Of a stretch of 64,000 bases of DNA, positions 18,805-29,364 are shown one piece after another. A program made the translations under genes and the position numbers. Below the pieces are notes generated by a model. It was not told where the DNA came from. It searched no databases and saw nothing but the letters and a program-made list of their open reading frames with translations. Every line of letters starts with the position of its first letter. The stretch's first letter is position 1. Source of the stretch: Paenibacillus sp. NAIST15-1 (lineage in GTDB: Bacteria; Bacillota; Bacilli; Paenibacillales; Paenibacillaceae); assembly GCF_001894745.1 (NCBI RefSeq), contig NZ_BBYF01000020.1, forward strand, positions 41,860-105,859, given 5' to 3'.

Positions 18805-20652
18805 ATGTGTGGAATTACAGGATGGATTGACTGGAACCGTGATTTGACCCAATGTTCTGGCGTTGTCGAACAAATGACCGCAACATTATCCTCTCGTGGG
18901 CCGGATGCGAAGGGAACATGGTTAACCAGTTCATGTGCGCTGGGGCACCGGCGCTTATCTGTCATTGATCCCGCGAATGGCGCCCAGCCGATGATTCGGC
19001 ACACGGAGCAAGGGGTGTTTGCCATTGTATATAATGGCGAACTGTACAATATGATGGAATTAAGAACGGAATTAATCAGCCGCGGGCATTCATTTGCCAC
19101 GCAGTGTGATACGGAAGTGCTGCTTGTTGCCTATTTGGAGTGGAAAGAGGCTTGTGTTGAACGATTTAACGGTATCTTTTCCTTTGCAATATGGGATGAA
19201 TCGGAAAGACATCTGTTCATGGCTCGTGATCGGCTCGGGGTGAAGCCATTGTTCTATTCACAGGGCGAGGGCTGGTTCGCATTCGGTTCTGAGCCTAAAT
19301 CATTGCTTGCTCACCCGGACATCGAACCGGTCATCGGGCTGGAGGGAGCCGCTGAAATATGGATGATTGGTCCCGCTCGAACCCCGGGACACGGTATATA
19401 CCAAGCGCTATCAGAACTGCGGCCAGGCCACACCTTGAAGTACAGTCCGGATGGTCTTAGAATTCATTGCTACTGGAAGCTGGAGAGCATCCCGCATGAA
19501 GAGGACGCCGAACAGACAGCTAGACATGTGCGTGAGCTGCTGGAGGATACCGTTGAGCGGCAGCTCATCTCTGATGTACCCGTCTGCACCTTGTTATCTG
19601 GCGGGCTGGACTCCAGTGCGCTGACGGCCCTTACCGTTCAACATTACGAGCGGCATAATCTTGGCCAAGTGCATACGTACTCGGTCGATTATGTTGATAA
19701 CGATCTGTACTTCCAATCCCATGCATTTCAGCCCAATGCCGATGAGCCCTGGATTTACCGTATGGTGGAGGAACTTGGCACAACCCATCATTGGATCAAA
19801 TTCGATACCCCTGAGCTTGTCGCCTCCCTAGAACAGGCTGTGAAGGTTCGTGATTTGCCAGGCATGACCGATATTGATGGTTCTCTCCTCTTATTCTGTA
19901 AGGAAATCAAGCAAGGCGCCACTGTCGCTCTCTCCGGCGAGGCGGCCGATGAAGTATTCGGCGGATATCCTTGGTTCCATCGAGAAGATGCCCTGAATGC
20001 CGGTACCTTCCCGTGGGCACTAGCTACCCCACTGCGTTCCAGCCTCCTGAAGCCTGAAGTCGCTTCCTTGCTTCGCGCAGAGCAGTACGTAGCCGATCGG
20101 TATGCAGATGCCGTTCGCGAAGTCCCCGTGCTGCCTGGCGAAGATGCACAAGCCGCCAAGATGCGGGTCATGTCCTATCTCAATATTACCCGCTTCATGC
20201 CTACCTTGCTGGATCGCAAGGACAGAATGAGCATGGGGGTAGGATTAGAAGTTCGTGTACCTTATACAGACCACCGCCTCGTCCAGTATGTATTCAACAT
20301 TCCATGGAGCATTAAGACATATGGTGGGCGAGAGAAGGGTCTGCTTCGCAAAGCACTTGAAGGCGTATTGCCGGAAGATGTGCTGTACCGCAAGAAGAGC
20401 CCTTATCCGAAAACCCACAATCCGAACTACTTGAATACCGTTCGTCGTCTTGCGTTGGAGCGGCTGGATGATACATCATCCCCACTCCATCAATTTGTGA
20501 ATGTGGAGCGAATCCGCAGTATCGCAGCCTCCGAGGAAGCGAGCTCGAACTTTCCTTGGTTCGGTCAACTGATGTCCGGCCCTCAATTATTTGCTTATTT
20601 GCTTCAAATGGACACTTGGCTGCGAGAATACCGCATTCGTGTAGCATGGTAA
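18805..20652 (+). CDS. asnB: Asparagine synthetase, glutamine-hydrolysing
   Basis: Makes asparagine from aspartate, ATP and glutamine. I begin at MCGITGWIDW because Cys2 must become the N-terminal nucleophile of the class II amidotransferase domain; the frame is open 111 codons further upstream, but those codons are not part of the protein. 615 residues. Glutaminase residues: RGPDAKG, GHRRLSVID, YNGELYN. Synthetase domain has the PP-loop LLSGGLDSSAL near residue 257 and SGEAADEVFGGYPWF near 378. Length and sequence character resemble Bacillus AsnO/YisO, which functions in sporulation, more than AsnB of exponential growth. AAAGGATG lies upstream of the ATG. Confidence 0.94.
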   Translation: MCGITGWIDWNRDLTQCSGVVEQMTATLSSRGPDAKGTWLTSSCALGHRRLSVIDPANGAQPMIRHTEQGVFAIVYNGELYNMMELRTELISRGHSFATQCDTEVLLVAYLEWKEACVERFNGIFSFAIWDESERHLFMARDRLGVKPLFYSQGEGWFAFGSEPKSLLAHPDIEPVIGLEGAAEIWMIGPARTPGHGIYQALSELRPGHTLKYSPDGLRIHCYWKLESIPHEEDAEQTARHVRELLEDTVERQLISDVPVCTLLSGGLDSSALTALTVQHYERHNLGQVHTYSVDYVDNDLYFQSHAFQPNADEPWIYRMVEELGTTHHWIKFDTPELVASLEQAVKVRDLPGMTDIDGSLLLFCKEIKQGATVALSGEAADEVFGGYPWFHREDALNAGTFPWALATPLRSSLLKPEVASLLRAEQYVADRYADAVREVPVLPGEDAQAAKMRVMSYLNITRFMPTLLDRKDRMSMGVGLEVRVPYTDHRLVQYVFNIPWSIKTYGGREKGLLRKALEGVLPEDVLYRKKSPYPKTHNPNYLNTVRRLALERLDDTSSPLHQFVNVERIRSIAASEEASSNFPWFGQLMSGPQLFAYLLQMDTWLREYRIRVAW

Positions 20653-20691
20653 CCTGAAGCCCACAATAGCTCATTCATCCAATAAAAAGAA

Positions 20692-20738
20692 GACACACGG
20701 GATACGCAGCAGCGTATCGTCCGTGTGTCTTTGTTTTT
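20692..20738. terminator. Bidirectional terminator, asnB/metY
   Basis: ACACACGG / CCGTGTGT outer stem plus ATACGC/GCGTAT inner stem between two convergent genes; T-rich on the plus side (CTTTGTTTTT) and A-rich before it. Confidence 0.88.
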
Positions 20739-20746
20739 ATGGCTTC

Positions 20747-22185
<1,439 letters not shown>

Positions 22186-22358
22186 CGATGCTTGTTATGC
22201 CGTTGAAAATGGTTCTGTTGCAGTTGTTCCCACCAAGAGAAGCAGGCATCATGCCAACATGCAGTTATGTAACATGCTGAATTTAATATCAACATTCAAT
22301 TTATTCAGTATTCAGTGTTTTCAGCATTCAACATGCGGGATCAAGATGCACAATGCGG
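22186..22358. other. AT-rich region with TTCAG repeats
   Basis: Between rdgB and the hairpin. Several copies of ATTCA/TTCAG occur within 22290-22335, and an ATGCTGAA/TTCAGCAT inverted repeat could fold on the minus strand; a GGCAT/ATGCC mini-hairpin lies near 22250. I find neither S-box nor T-box consensus and no gene. Confidence 0.4.
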
Positions 22359-23018
22359 CTATACCTCAGCTTGCTCCGCCTTCATCACTTCAAGCAGCTT
22401 GCGAATCGCGTTGCCGCGATGGCTAATGCTCTGCTTCTGCTCTGGAGACAGCTCCGCCATCGTCTTGCCGAATGCAGGAACATAGAAGAGCGGATCGTAG
22501 CCAAATCCATGCTCTCCACGCGCCTCATCAATGATGAATCCATCACATGTGCCCGTGACATCGACATACCGCTTCTCTGCTGGATCATACAGCACGAGGC
22601 AGCAGACGAATTGAGCCGCACTCCGTACATGCTCTGCTACTTCTCCCAGCTCCTCATGTTCTGTACGGGATACCGGCAGCTTCTCCAACTCTTCGAGAAG
22701 CTTGGCATTGTTCGCCTTCGTATCGCCATGCCCACCAGCATATCGTGCAGAATACACGCCAGGGGCACCCTCTAAGCGCTCCACACAAAGTCCTGAATCA
22801 TCAGCAAGAACAGGAAGTTGAATCGCTTCAGCGACTTCCTGCGCCTTCTTCAGCGCGTTTGCCTTGAAGGTATCTCCGTCTTCTACTACTTCAGGCAATT
22901 GCGGATAGTCTGCCATGCTGAGCACACGCTTGCCAAGCGAGGCGAAAGCAAGCTGAAATTCCTTCAGCTTGCCTTGGTTGCTCGTCGCAATAATGATCGT
23001 ATCACTTGCTAGATGCAT
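22359..23018 (-). CDS. rdgB: XTP/dITP pyrophosphatase (RdgB/HAM1)
   Basis: Removes non-canonical purine triphosphates (XTP, dITP) from the nucleotide pool. 219 residues starting [27 protein letters not shown] lies nine bases upstream. Family motifs: [42 protein letters not shown] (here split), [14 protein letters not shown] and HRGNAIRKL. Two stretches (about residues 100-125) are slightly longer than in E. coli RdgB. The start codon lies inside the end of rph, overlapping by 17 bases, as in the B. subtilis rph-ysnA pair. Firm assignment. Confidence 0.95.
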   Translation of the reverse strand: MHLASDTIIIATSNQGKLKEFQLAFASLGKRVLSMADYPQLPEVVEDGDTFKANALKKAQEVAEAIQLPVLADDSGLCVERLEGAPGVYSARYAGGHGDTKANNAKLLEELEKLPVSRTEHEELGEVAEHVRSAAQFVCCLVLYDPAEKRYVDVTGTCDGFIIDEARGEHGFGYDPLFYVPAFGKTMAELSPEQKQSISHRGNAIRKLLEVMKAEQAEV

Positions 23019-23787
23019 GACCGGCTGCCTCCCCACGCTCCAATGCTGCCCGTGCAGCGATCTTGTCTGCAATAGGGCCAAGTGCTTCCTTCTGCATCTC
23101 AACAAGCTCCAAGATCCCTTTCTCCGCGCTAGCAAGGAGTTGGTTAAGCTCTTCACGGGAGAACGGACTCTCTTCCCCCGTACCTTGCACTTCAACGAAC
23201 TTGCCTTGTCCTGTCATCACAACATTCATATCGACCTTCGCTGAAGAATCTTCTTCGTAATTCAAGTCAAGAAGCGTATTTCCTTGAATGACACCAACGC
23301 TAACCGAAGCAAGGAAATCTGTAATCGGGTATTTGTTCAATGAATGCTGGTTCGCCACTTTATGAATCGCCATTGCCATCGCAATAAAGGAACCGGTGAT
23401 GGAAGTGGTACGTGTACCACCATCAGCCTGAATAACGTCGCAATCAAGCGTAATTGTTCTCTCACCTAATGCATGCAAGTCAACAACCGAGCGTAGAGCC
23501 CGCCCAATCAGCCGTTGAATTTCCATCGTACGGCCAGTTAACTTGCCCCGGTTCGCTTCACGCTGGTTGCGTGTCTGCGTTGCACGTGGGAGCATCGAAT
23601 ATTCTGCCGTAATCCAGCCCTTGCCTTGCCCCTTCATAAAAGGAGGAACTTTCTCGTCAACCGTAGCCGTGCACAGCACCTTCGTGTCGCCTACTTCGAT
23701 GAATACGGATCCTTCCGCGTATTTGTTCGTGTTTGTTCGAATCGTAACCGGGCGGAGTTCATCCGCCTTGCGTCCGTTGCTTCTCAT
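23002..23787 (-). CDS. rph: Ribonuclease PH
   Basis: Phosphorolytic 3'-5' exoribonuclease that trims tRNA precursors. 261 residues, a little longer than the common 245 because of a C-terminal tail ([14 protein letters not shown]). Signature motifs: [78 protein letters not shown] precedes ATG. Order gerM-rph-rdgB is that of Bacillus. Firm. Confidence 0.96.
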   Translation of the reverse strand: MRSNGRKADELRPVTIRTNTNKYAEGSVFIEVGDTKVLCTATVDEKVPPFMKGQGKGWITAEYSMLPRATQTRNQREANRGKLTGRTMEIQRLIGRALRSVVDLHALGERTITLDCDVIQADGGTRTTSITGSFIAMAMAIHKVANQHSLNKYPITDFLASVSVGVIQGNTLLDLNYEEDSSAKVDMNVVMTGQGKFVEVQGTGEESPFSREELNQLLASAEKGILELVEMQKEALGPIADKIAARAALERGEAAGHASSK

Positions 23788-23868
23788 TTAATAGTGCCTC
23801 CTACATTTCCACTGTCGTCCGTAAAAAGTAACATCCCCTATTCTACCAAAGAGCTTGGCGAAAAGCAT

Positions 23869-24927
23869 CTATCCTTTCCAAGCCATATTTACAACAGGCC
23901 GCGTGACCGGCTCCGAATAGTTTATCTTGTCTGTTCCTTGAATATCCATATTGCCGTTTATTTTCAACTGAACCTTCTTCACACCTTGCCGTTCAGTAAG
24001 CGATAGAACAACCGCCTTCACCAATTCTGCAGGAACTTGATCCCCTTTTTCGAACATCGTATCAGCGAGATCCACTGTCAGTGTATCGCCATTAGACGAA
24101 ATATCATTAATTTTCGTTTCTTTGGTCATGACCATGTTCATCGCTTTCTTATTCAACGGCCCGGATATCATCTGTTCCAGTGTTGCTCTCACTGAATCCG
24201 ATGATGGCTCAACCAGTCTAGTCACAGGAATAAAATAGGCCTTCCCCTCTTCACTGTAACTGGAAAAATACAACGTAACCGGCATGGAGCGCAGATAATT
24301 GACCGACAAATCCTTCTCTAAATTAATTCCTAATTGTCTGGAAAGCGGCGTATCCATTGGGGTGTGGTCTACTGGCATCTCAGACAGCTTCTTAGAATCC
24401 ATCCATAATTGCACCTGATCTACATTCGGCAGAGAAGTAAGCGTCCACGTGATAGACTCCATCACCTTGCGCTCATCGTTCTTGTCGTAAGTGGCAAACT
24501 CCTTCGATAATTCCACAAATGCAGTCTTCTGCTCCGGCTTGAGCGTTACCTTCAAGCTCGTCCCCTTCGGCAGCGTAGCCGTAAAGCCTGGAGGCAGCAT
24601 TCCCTTATGCACCCCGTCCTTCACCAGCATCTCCAGTGACGCCTGCGCCACTACCGCCGGATCCTCGGAATTCCATTGATACGATATTGGAGCCAAGTAG
24701 CCATGGCGATCCTGTGCATATATCGTCATATTCGCTTGCTGCTGCGCTGCATCCATTGGATTAACAGTTAATTCGCTCTTACCATCTGTTGCAGTCATCA
24801 TCTTAGCCTCAACATCTGCTGGCGGCGGATCGATCGCACCGCTCGTGCCATTGCAAGCTGTTAATAGCAAGGGCAGCGTCAGTACTGCTGCCAGTACACC
24901 TTGTCGGAAATATTGTGTCCGCACCAT
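23869..24927 (-). CDS. gerM: Spore germination lipoprotein GerM
   Basis: 352-residue lipoprotein with two GerMN domains. Signal peptide with lipobox: LTLPLLLTACNG, Cys25 being the lipidation site. GerMN repeats occupy about 60-190 and 210-340; each carries the helix-strand pattern seen in LEMLVKDG and LEQMISGPLNKKAMN. GerM acts with SpoIIQ-SpoIIIAH at the engulfed forespore membrane in B. subtilis. GAGGAGG precedes the start. Upstream of rph on the same strand, as in B. subtilis. The gene is confidently named; no sigma-E promoter was confirmed by eye. Confidence 0.92.
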   Translation of the reverse strand: MVRTQYFRQGVLAAVLTLPLLLTACNGTSGAIDPPPADVEAKMMTATDGKSELTVNPMDAAQQQANMTIYAQDRHGYLAPISYQWNSEDPAVVAQASLEMLVKDGVHKGMLPPGFTATLPKGTSLKVTLKPEQKTAFVELSKEFATYDKNDERKVMESITWTLTSLPNVDQVQLWMDSKKLSEMPVDHTPMDTPLSRQLGINLEKDLSVNYLRSMPVTLYFSSYSEEGKAYFIPVTRLVEPSSDSVRATLEQMISGPLNKKAMNMVMTKETKINDISSNGDTLTVDLADTMFEKGDQVPAELVKAVVLSLTERQGVKKVQLKINGNMDIQGTDKINYSEPVTRPVVNMAWKG

Positions 24928-25199
24928 AGGCGAAGCAACCTCCTCTATGCATCTATCGTGTGATCAGCGGGAGCCTATCTCCTTATATAAAGCGTGCATA
25001 AGGCGTCCCTTCGTCATACACCTATATATACGAGAGGGCTGTCCAAAACATGACGAGGTTTCTATATTGCAACGAGAAAATACAAGAGAAAGAGTGTAAG
25101 GAAAGCAGGGATTGGGTATATCATTGTCGTATACTTTCCTCATGCAATGGTGCAAAATGATAGGTATAGGAATGATGACAAGAGATAGAGGTGACTTCC

Positions 25200-25745
25200 G
25201 TGACAGATCATAAACATACTGCCAAGGCGTATAGCCTAGACAGTGAGAAAGTCGAAGCTGAGACACGCGAGTGGCTGCGCAAACGAGGAGTTCGCGTAGA
25301 AGAAATTGCAGAGTTGGTTATGTTCTTGCAGCAAAAATATTTCCCTGAATTGACAATCGACTATTGTATCTACAATGTGGAACAGGTGCTGCGCAAACGC
25401 GAGGTTCAAAATGCGGTTCTGACCGGTATCCAGCTTGATATCATGGCAGAAGAAGGGAAGCTGACACCCGCGCTGCAGGAAATGATTGAGAATGATGAGG
25501 GTCTGTATGGCGTGGACGAAATTCTAGCCTTCTCCATTGTTAATGTATATGGAAGCATCGGATTCACCAATTACGGATATGTCGATAAACTGAAGCCAGG
25601 AGTCTTGGAACGATTAAACAATAAGGATAGCGGGCAGATCCATACGTTCCTTGATGATATCGTAGGCGCCATTGCCGCTGCGGCAAGCAGTCGAATTGCT
25701 CACCGCAAGCAGGCGGAACGCGAGCAAGAAATGCAATCTTTGTAG
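25200..25745 (+). CDS. PgpA-like phosphatidylglycerophosphatase (YutG type)
   Basis: 181 residues from a GTG start (MTDHKHTAKAYSLDSEKVEA), chosen because GAGGTGA lies nine bases upstream; a GTG three codons earlier has no site. Typical YutG/PgpA segments are present: RGVRVEEIAELVMFLQ, NVEQVLRKREVQNAVLTGI, DEGLYGVDEILAFSIVNVYG and HTFLDDIVGAIAAAASSRI. The acidic residues in DEGLYGVDE and FLDD match the family's metal-dependent phosphatase site. Unlike proteobacterial PgpA it has no obvious membrane helices, so the substrate in Firmicutes remains less certain. Its stop codon is one base from that of the convergent MBL gene. Confidence 0.85.
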   Translation: MTDHKHTAKAYSLDSEKVEAETREWLRKRGVRVEEIAELVMFLQQKYFPELTIDYCIYNVEQVLRKREVQNAVLTGIQLDIMAEEGKLTPALQEMIENDEGLYGVDEILAFSIVNVYGSIGFTNYGYVDKLKPGVLERLNNKDSGQIHTFLDDIVGAIAAAASSRIAHRKQAEREQEMQSL

Positions 25746-25746
25746 T

Positions 25747-26724
25747 TTATGATGACTTCCACAGCATGAACTCGCCAGAAGCAGAAGTAGTCATCGCTAA
25801 GCCGCGCCGTTGAAGTTCGACGAGATGAGCCAGAGTCTCGCCCATTGCAAAGCGGAATTGGTGCACAGTTAGACGATCCAGCGTACCGAAGCTGATACAG
25901 CACAGCTCGTAGGCTGTCATCGGCTTGTGGAGCACGACCTGCATCTCCTGCAGACGTGCTTCATGATGCTGGATTAACTCTTCCGCACGACTCCTGAAAT
26001 GTTGGAATGGATGTCGATGCCCTGGAAGCGCCAGTTCTACATCCAGAGCAGCAAGAAGCTCAAGCCCGATGAGGAAGGACTGCAGTGGCTCGGGATCACT
26101 ATTCGGCATGAAGCTGACATTCGGCGTTATTTGCGGCAGAACGTGATCACCACACAATATTATACGCTCTTCCGCATGATAGAAGCTCATATGGCCTGGA
26201 GCGTGCCCTCCTGTCTCAAGTGCCTGCCAAGCATCATCCCCTAGCGTCACCAAATCTCCATCCCTAATGAACGATATATCGGGCAGCGGGGTTACCTGGG
26301 GAATGAAGCTATCCATATGTACTCCGATGGATTCCACTACCGCTATCGGCGCCCCATGCTTACGGTACAACTGCTGCATGTCCACAGTCATAGGAGATTT
26401 CCCATCCCACAGCCTCTCAACGTGATTCCAGCCTATTTCCGACAACCATACGGGTACGGACAACTGCTGCTGAAGCCAGCCGGCAATCCCGCTATGATCT
26501 GGATGGTAATGCGTCAGCACAATGGAAGCCGTATTGCCAGCATGAATGTCCATTTCCCCCATTAAGCTGACCCATGCACTCTCTGTCTCATTGTTACGAA
26601 GCCCCGGATCAATGATAGTCCAGCCTGCTGAGCCATGAAGCAAATAGGTATTCACCCACCGAAGTGAGTTAGGAAGCGGCATTCTGGCTACATAAATATT
26701 CGCATTCACCTGCTGCAACTTCAT
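25747..26724 (-). CDS. Metallo-beta-lactamase-fold hydrolase
   Basis: 325-residue MBL-fold enzyme. Metal-binding motif is complete: LTHYHPDHSG (HxHxDH), a downstream GGHAPGHMSFYH and LCGDHVLPQITPN, and a final PGHRHPF histidine. C-terminal winged-helix-like extension (about 240-325) is typical of the group that includes glyoxalase II-like and related hydrolases. The ATG chosen is preceded by GAGGGGGAA; an in-frame start 11 codons upstream is less well placed. Substrate cannot be inferred. Convergent with the PgpA-like gene and downstream of the methyltransferase. Confidence 0.85.
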   Translation of the reverse strand: MKLQQVNANIYVARMPLPNSLRWVNTYLLHGSAGWTIIDPGLRNNETESAWVSLMGEMDIHAGNTASIVLTHYHPDHSGIAGWLQQQLSVPVWLSEIGWNHVERLWDGKSPMTVDMQQLYRKHGAPIAVVESIGVHMDSFIPQVTPLPDISFIRDGDLVTLGDDAWQALETGGHAPGHMSFYHAEERIILCGDHVLPQITPNVSFMPNSDPEPLQSFLIGLELLAALDVELALPGHRHPFQHFRSRAEELIQHHEARLQEMQVVLHKPMTAYELCCISFGTLDRLTVHQFRFAMGETLAHLVELQRRGLAMTTSASGEFMLWKSS

Positions 26725-26818
26725 TACTTGTTCCCCCTCATCCACAGATTGAGTCACATTTAATCATCTATACTGGTCTAATGCACCCATGTTATCGCTG
26801 CCAATTGCTAGTTCGGAC

Positions 26819-27556
26819 TTACTCCGGACGTGTTCCAACCATGATGAGTCGAGAAGAAACGGCTTCATTGTATAAGGAACCATCATACCCACCATATACC
26901 TTCTCCATTTGCAACCCTGCCTCTTCAATCATATGATGGAAATCGCCTAATTCATACAGTCTAACACGCTCCTCATAATGGCGCTGTTCCCCTGTACCCT
27001 CATCCGTCAACGTAATTTCCTTCTTCACGAATCCATTCTCAATATGCCGCTTCTCTTGAATCCATGTCCCTTTATCCTGGCGCTCAGATACTGGAACCAG
27101 ATGCTGCATAACATAGCTCGGATTTAAGAAGTCTATAATAAATTGCCCGCCCGGCCGGAGCACCCGGTGAATTTCATGGAATACCTGGCCGTTGTCTTCA
27201 TCCGCTTGGAAATATCCAAAAGACGTAAATAAATTCACAACGGCATCAAACGCCCCCTCCACTGGCAGCTCTCTCATGTCCCCTGCCAAGAAGGTTACGA
27301 CATGCTCTTCATCCAGCTTCGCCGCCTCTCGTAGAAGCACCTCAGACAAATCTACTCCTGTCACCTTGTACCCAGCTTCCGCGAGCGCCAGTGAGTGCCT
27401 GCCCATCCCACAGCATAGATCCAGCACAGAGGCTGCTTCGGGCAGCTCCAGCCACTTCATCATCCGATGCACTTCTTGTGCGGCCCCTTGAAAATCACGA
27501 TGTTTATATACAACTAAATAGTCGCGACCGAAACTCCGCTCGTACCATTCTTTCAT
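26819..27556 (-). CDS. Class I SAM-dependent methyltransferase
   Basis: 245 residues. SAM-binding motif I is VLDLCCGMGRHSLALAEAGY, followed by the acidic loop VTGVDLSE, motif II around LAGDMRELPVEGAFDAVVNL, and GGQFIIDFLNPSYVMQ. This is the Methyltransf_25/11 type with a small C-terminal beta subdomain. Start ATG has GAGGTG eight bases upstream; a GTG three codons earlier has none. The substrate is unknown. About 95 bases separate it from the MBL gene downstream, so the two might be co-transcribed. Confidence 0.88.
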   Translation of the reverse strand: MKEWYERSFGRDYLVVYKHRDFQGAAQEVHRMMKWLELPEAASVLDLCCGMGRHSLALAEAGYKVTGVDLSEVLLREAAKLDEEHVVTFLAGDMRELPVEGAFDAVVNLFTSFGYFQADEDNGQVFHEIHRVLRPGGQFIIDFLNPSYVMQHLVPVSERQDKGTWIQEKRHIENGFVKKEITLTDEGTGEQRHYEERVRLYELGDFHHMIEEAGLQMEKVYGGYDGSLYNEAVSSRLIMVGTRPE

Positions 27557-27758
27557 ACCTGTCACCTCAATTTATTTCTCCATTTCATTGTATCGAGTTA
27601 GGATCTAAAAGCAATGTTTCCTACAGCATTACCTATTTCTATTATGTAAAAGGACCGCCCAACAGATAAGTGACTATCTGCCATGGCAGTCCCTGTCCTA
27701 TAACCTAACCCAGTTCATCCATCATCGTATCTACTTGTAGATTTCGTTTCCGTTTACT

Positions 27759-28919
27759 TCACTTTCCCTTGATTTCATTCTTCTTGCTTCCTACAGGATT
27801 GACTTCCGTCAACAATACTTGCAGCTGGTCGAATGAGAAGGCACTATTGTCCTTCTCTTCGACGAAACCGCCGAAATTCGGCGAGGAGGAACGCTGCACG
27901 GCAAATGCATACATTCTCCGCTTCAATTGCTCCGCAAGTTCATGCTCATTCTTCAGCTGGAGGATCCGAACAGCAAGCGCATAAACTGATGGAGATTCGA
28001 AGGTTTCTCGGACACTCCCATCCTCTGCGTATACACTCGGGATCTTCCCTTTGTGGAGGCTCCATTCCTGTTTCAGAAATCGAATTGTCGCACTTACATC
28101 CTCGCCTTCTTCCGCCAAGTACAACGCAGTATATAAGGAATCGATCATATTGATGGATCCCGTTGACGAATAACCTTGATCAGGTGTCCAGAACGTCTTG
28201 AACAACCCGTTCCCAATCGAGCCCTTCTTCATTAGCTGCAAACTGTTATTCCGAACCGTCTCCCACTTCTTATCGAACACAGCCAGCATTCCCATCGTAT
28301 GAATATCCATATAGGAGATCGTTGCACGGTCTGAGCGGGATTTATACTTCCAATCATAATGGTCGAACATGTAGTCCTTGCTCACATTGCCATCCAACAG
28401 CGTCTTGCTGATTCCCTTCGCGATCCGTCTTGCTTCCTCGACCCCCCATAATTGATCCGCATCGAGCAGTGCCCGAGCAATACGCAGATCATCGACTGCC
28501 GCATTAACGTCAGTCGGTTCATGCTTAGGGGAGTAGCGCCAGCGGACGTAGCCTTTCTCCGCTAATAGACGCCGCTGCAAGAACGCGAGCTGATTATCGA
28601 ACAGGTTACGATTGTTCATCTGTACTGCATACAACATCATCAGCCCTGTTGATTCTGAGAGCATCTGATGATTGGCTGCTTGATGCTCTGACTCGGGCAA
28701 GTCGTCACGCAAATTCGTAAAGACTCCGCCATCGCTGCTCATCATGTGTTTCGCGACAAACAACAGGAGCGGCGATTGCTGCTCCGTTAGCTGCAGAGGA
28801 ACAGCAGCAACCTGTTTCGTGTCTGAATACCACATATCCGCAGCAACCCATATTAATACAATAAATAAGGCGCCCCCTATGATCTTTACACCTATCGATC
28901 GATTTCTCTTCAAATTCAT
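27759..28919 (-). CDS. Membrane-anchored GH8-like glycoside hydrolase
   Basis: 386 residues with an N-terminal anchor (VKIIGGALFIVLIWVAADMW, about 11-30) and an extracellular alpha-helical domain. The pattern LSESTGLMMLYAVQMNNRNL near 88, YVRWRYSPK and DVNAAVDDLRIARALL near 136-151, followed by NMIDSLYTALYLAEEG, resembles (alpha/alpha)6 family 8 glycosidases (cellulase/chitosanase/lichenase type), where an ESTGL Glu and an Asp in the D-x2-I-A helix are important. The sequence is divergent, so activity is not assured. GGGAGGAG precedes the ATG. It is isolated between the methyltransferase and the carbohydrate cluster. Confidence 0.75.
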   Translation of the reverse strand: MNLKRNRSIGVKIIGGALFIVLIWVAADMWYSDTKQVAAVPLQLTEQQSPLLLFVAKHMMSSDGGVFTNLRDDLPESEHQAANHQMLSESTGLMMLYAVQMNNRNLFDNQLAFLQRRLLAEKGYVRWRYSPKHEPTDVNAAVDDLRIARALLDADQLWGVEEARRIAKGISKTLLDGNVSKDYMFDHYDWKYKSRSDRATISYMDIHTMGMLAVFDKKWETVRNNSLQLMKKGSIGNGLFKTFWTPDQGYSSTGSINMIDSLYTALYLAEEGEDVSATIRFLKQEWSLHKGKIPSVYAEDGSVRETFESPSVYALAVRILQLKNEHELAEQLKRRMYAFAVQRSSSPNFGGFVEEKDNSAFSFDQLQVLLTEVNPVGSKKNEIKGK

Positions 28920-29299
28920 TGGAGATGGCTCCTCCCTTAGTTTCCGTTATTTCCGTCTCCGCTGAATCGCTCTCCATATAAGTACAGTGATTGCAAATAG
29001 CGCAATCCAAAGACAGCCTCTATCTCAAATCGAACCCAGATCTGATCGTCAGTACGGAACGATTTGCATTCCAAGGAGATGGCATTATATGAATGCATCC
29101 ATCCTTCTCAGGATGCCATACTTTCCCCTCTAGTGTCCACCCTGCGGCGGGCCGGTGAAGATGAAATGCTCGTCCTGCTGCTGGGCAAACTGGAACTCCG
29201 ACGCCTTCACGGCAGAATAGGCAACACGGCTTCCCGGCAATGACGCAAGTTGTCACACCATGAACCAAACGTAATTTTTAGGATGTGCTTGTTGAACAC
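28920..29299. other. Region without a clear gene
   Basis: 380 bases between the GH8-like gene and the terminator of the carbohydrate cluster. One open frame on the minus strand (29020-29268, TTG start, about 82 codons) is unusually Cys-rich (TTCVIAGKPCCLFCREG) but has no ribosome binding site and a composition that does not look conserved. It may be a decayed gene fragment or chance. No other element was identified. Confidence 0.3.
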
Positions 29300-29348
29300 A
29301 AAAAAACCTGAGTACAAATGAGCGTACAGCACATTTGTACTCAGGTTT
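29300..29348 (-). terminator. Strong terminator after the Gfo/ThuA cluster
   Basis: Perfect 17-bp stem AAACCTGAGTACAAATG with an 11-base loop, then T run on the minus strand. Ends the minus-strand carbohydrate unit. Confidence 0.93.
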
Positions 29349-29364
29349 ACATCAGCATGAATGG

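Noticed and set aside
29020..29268. 82-codon Cys-rich minus-strand frame as a real gene
   Set aside because: TTG start with no ribosome site and no recognisable family; listed only as a note in the gene-free region.
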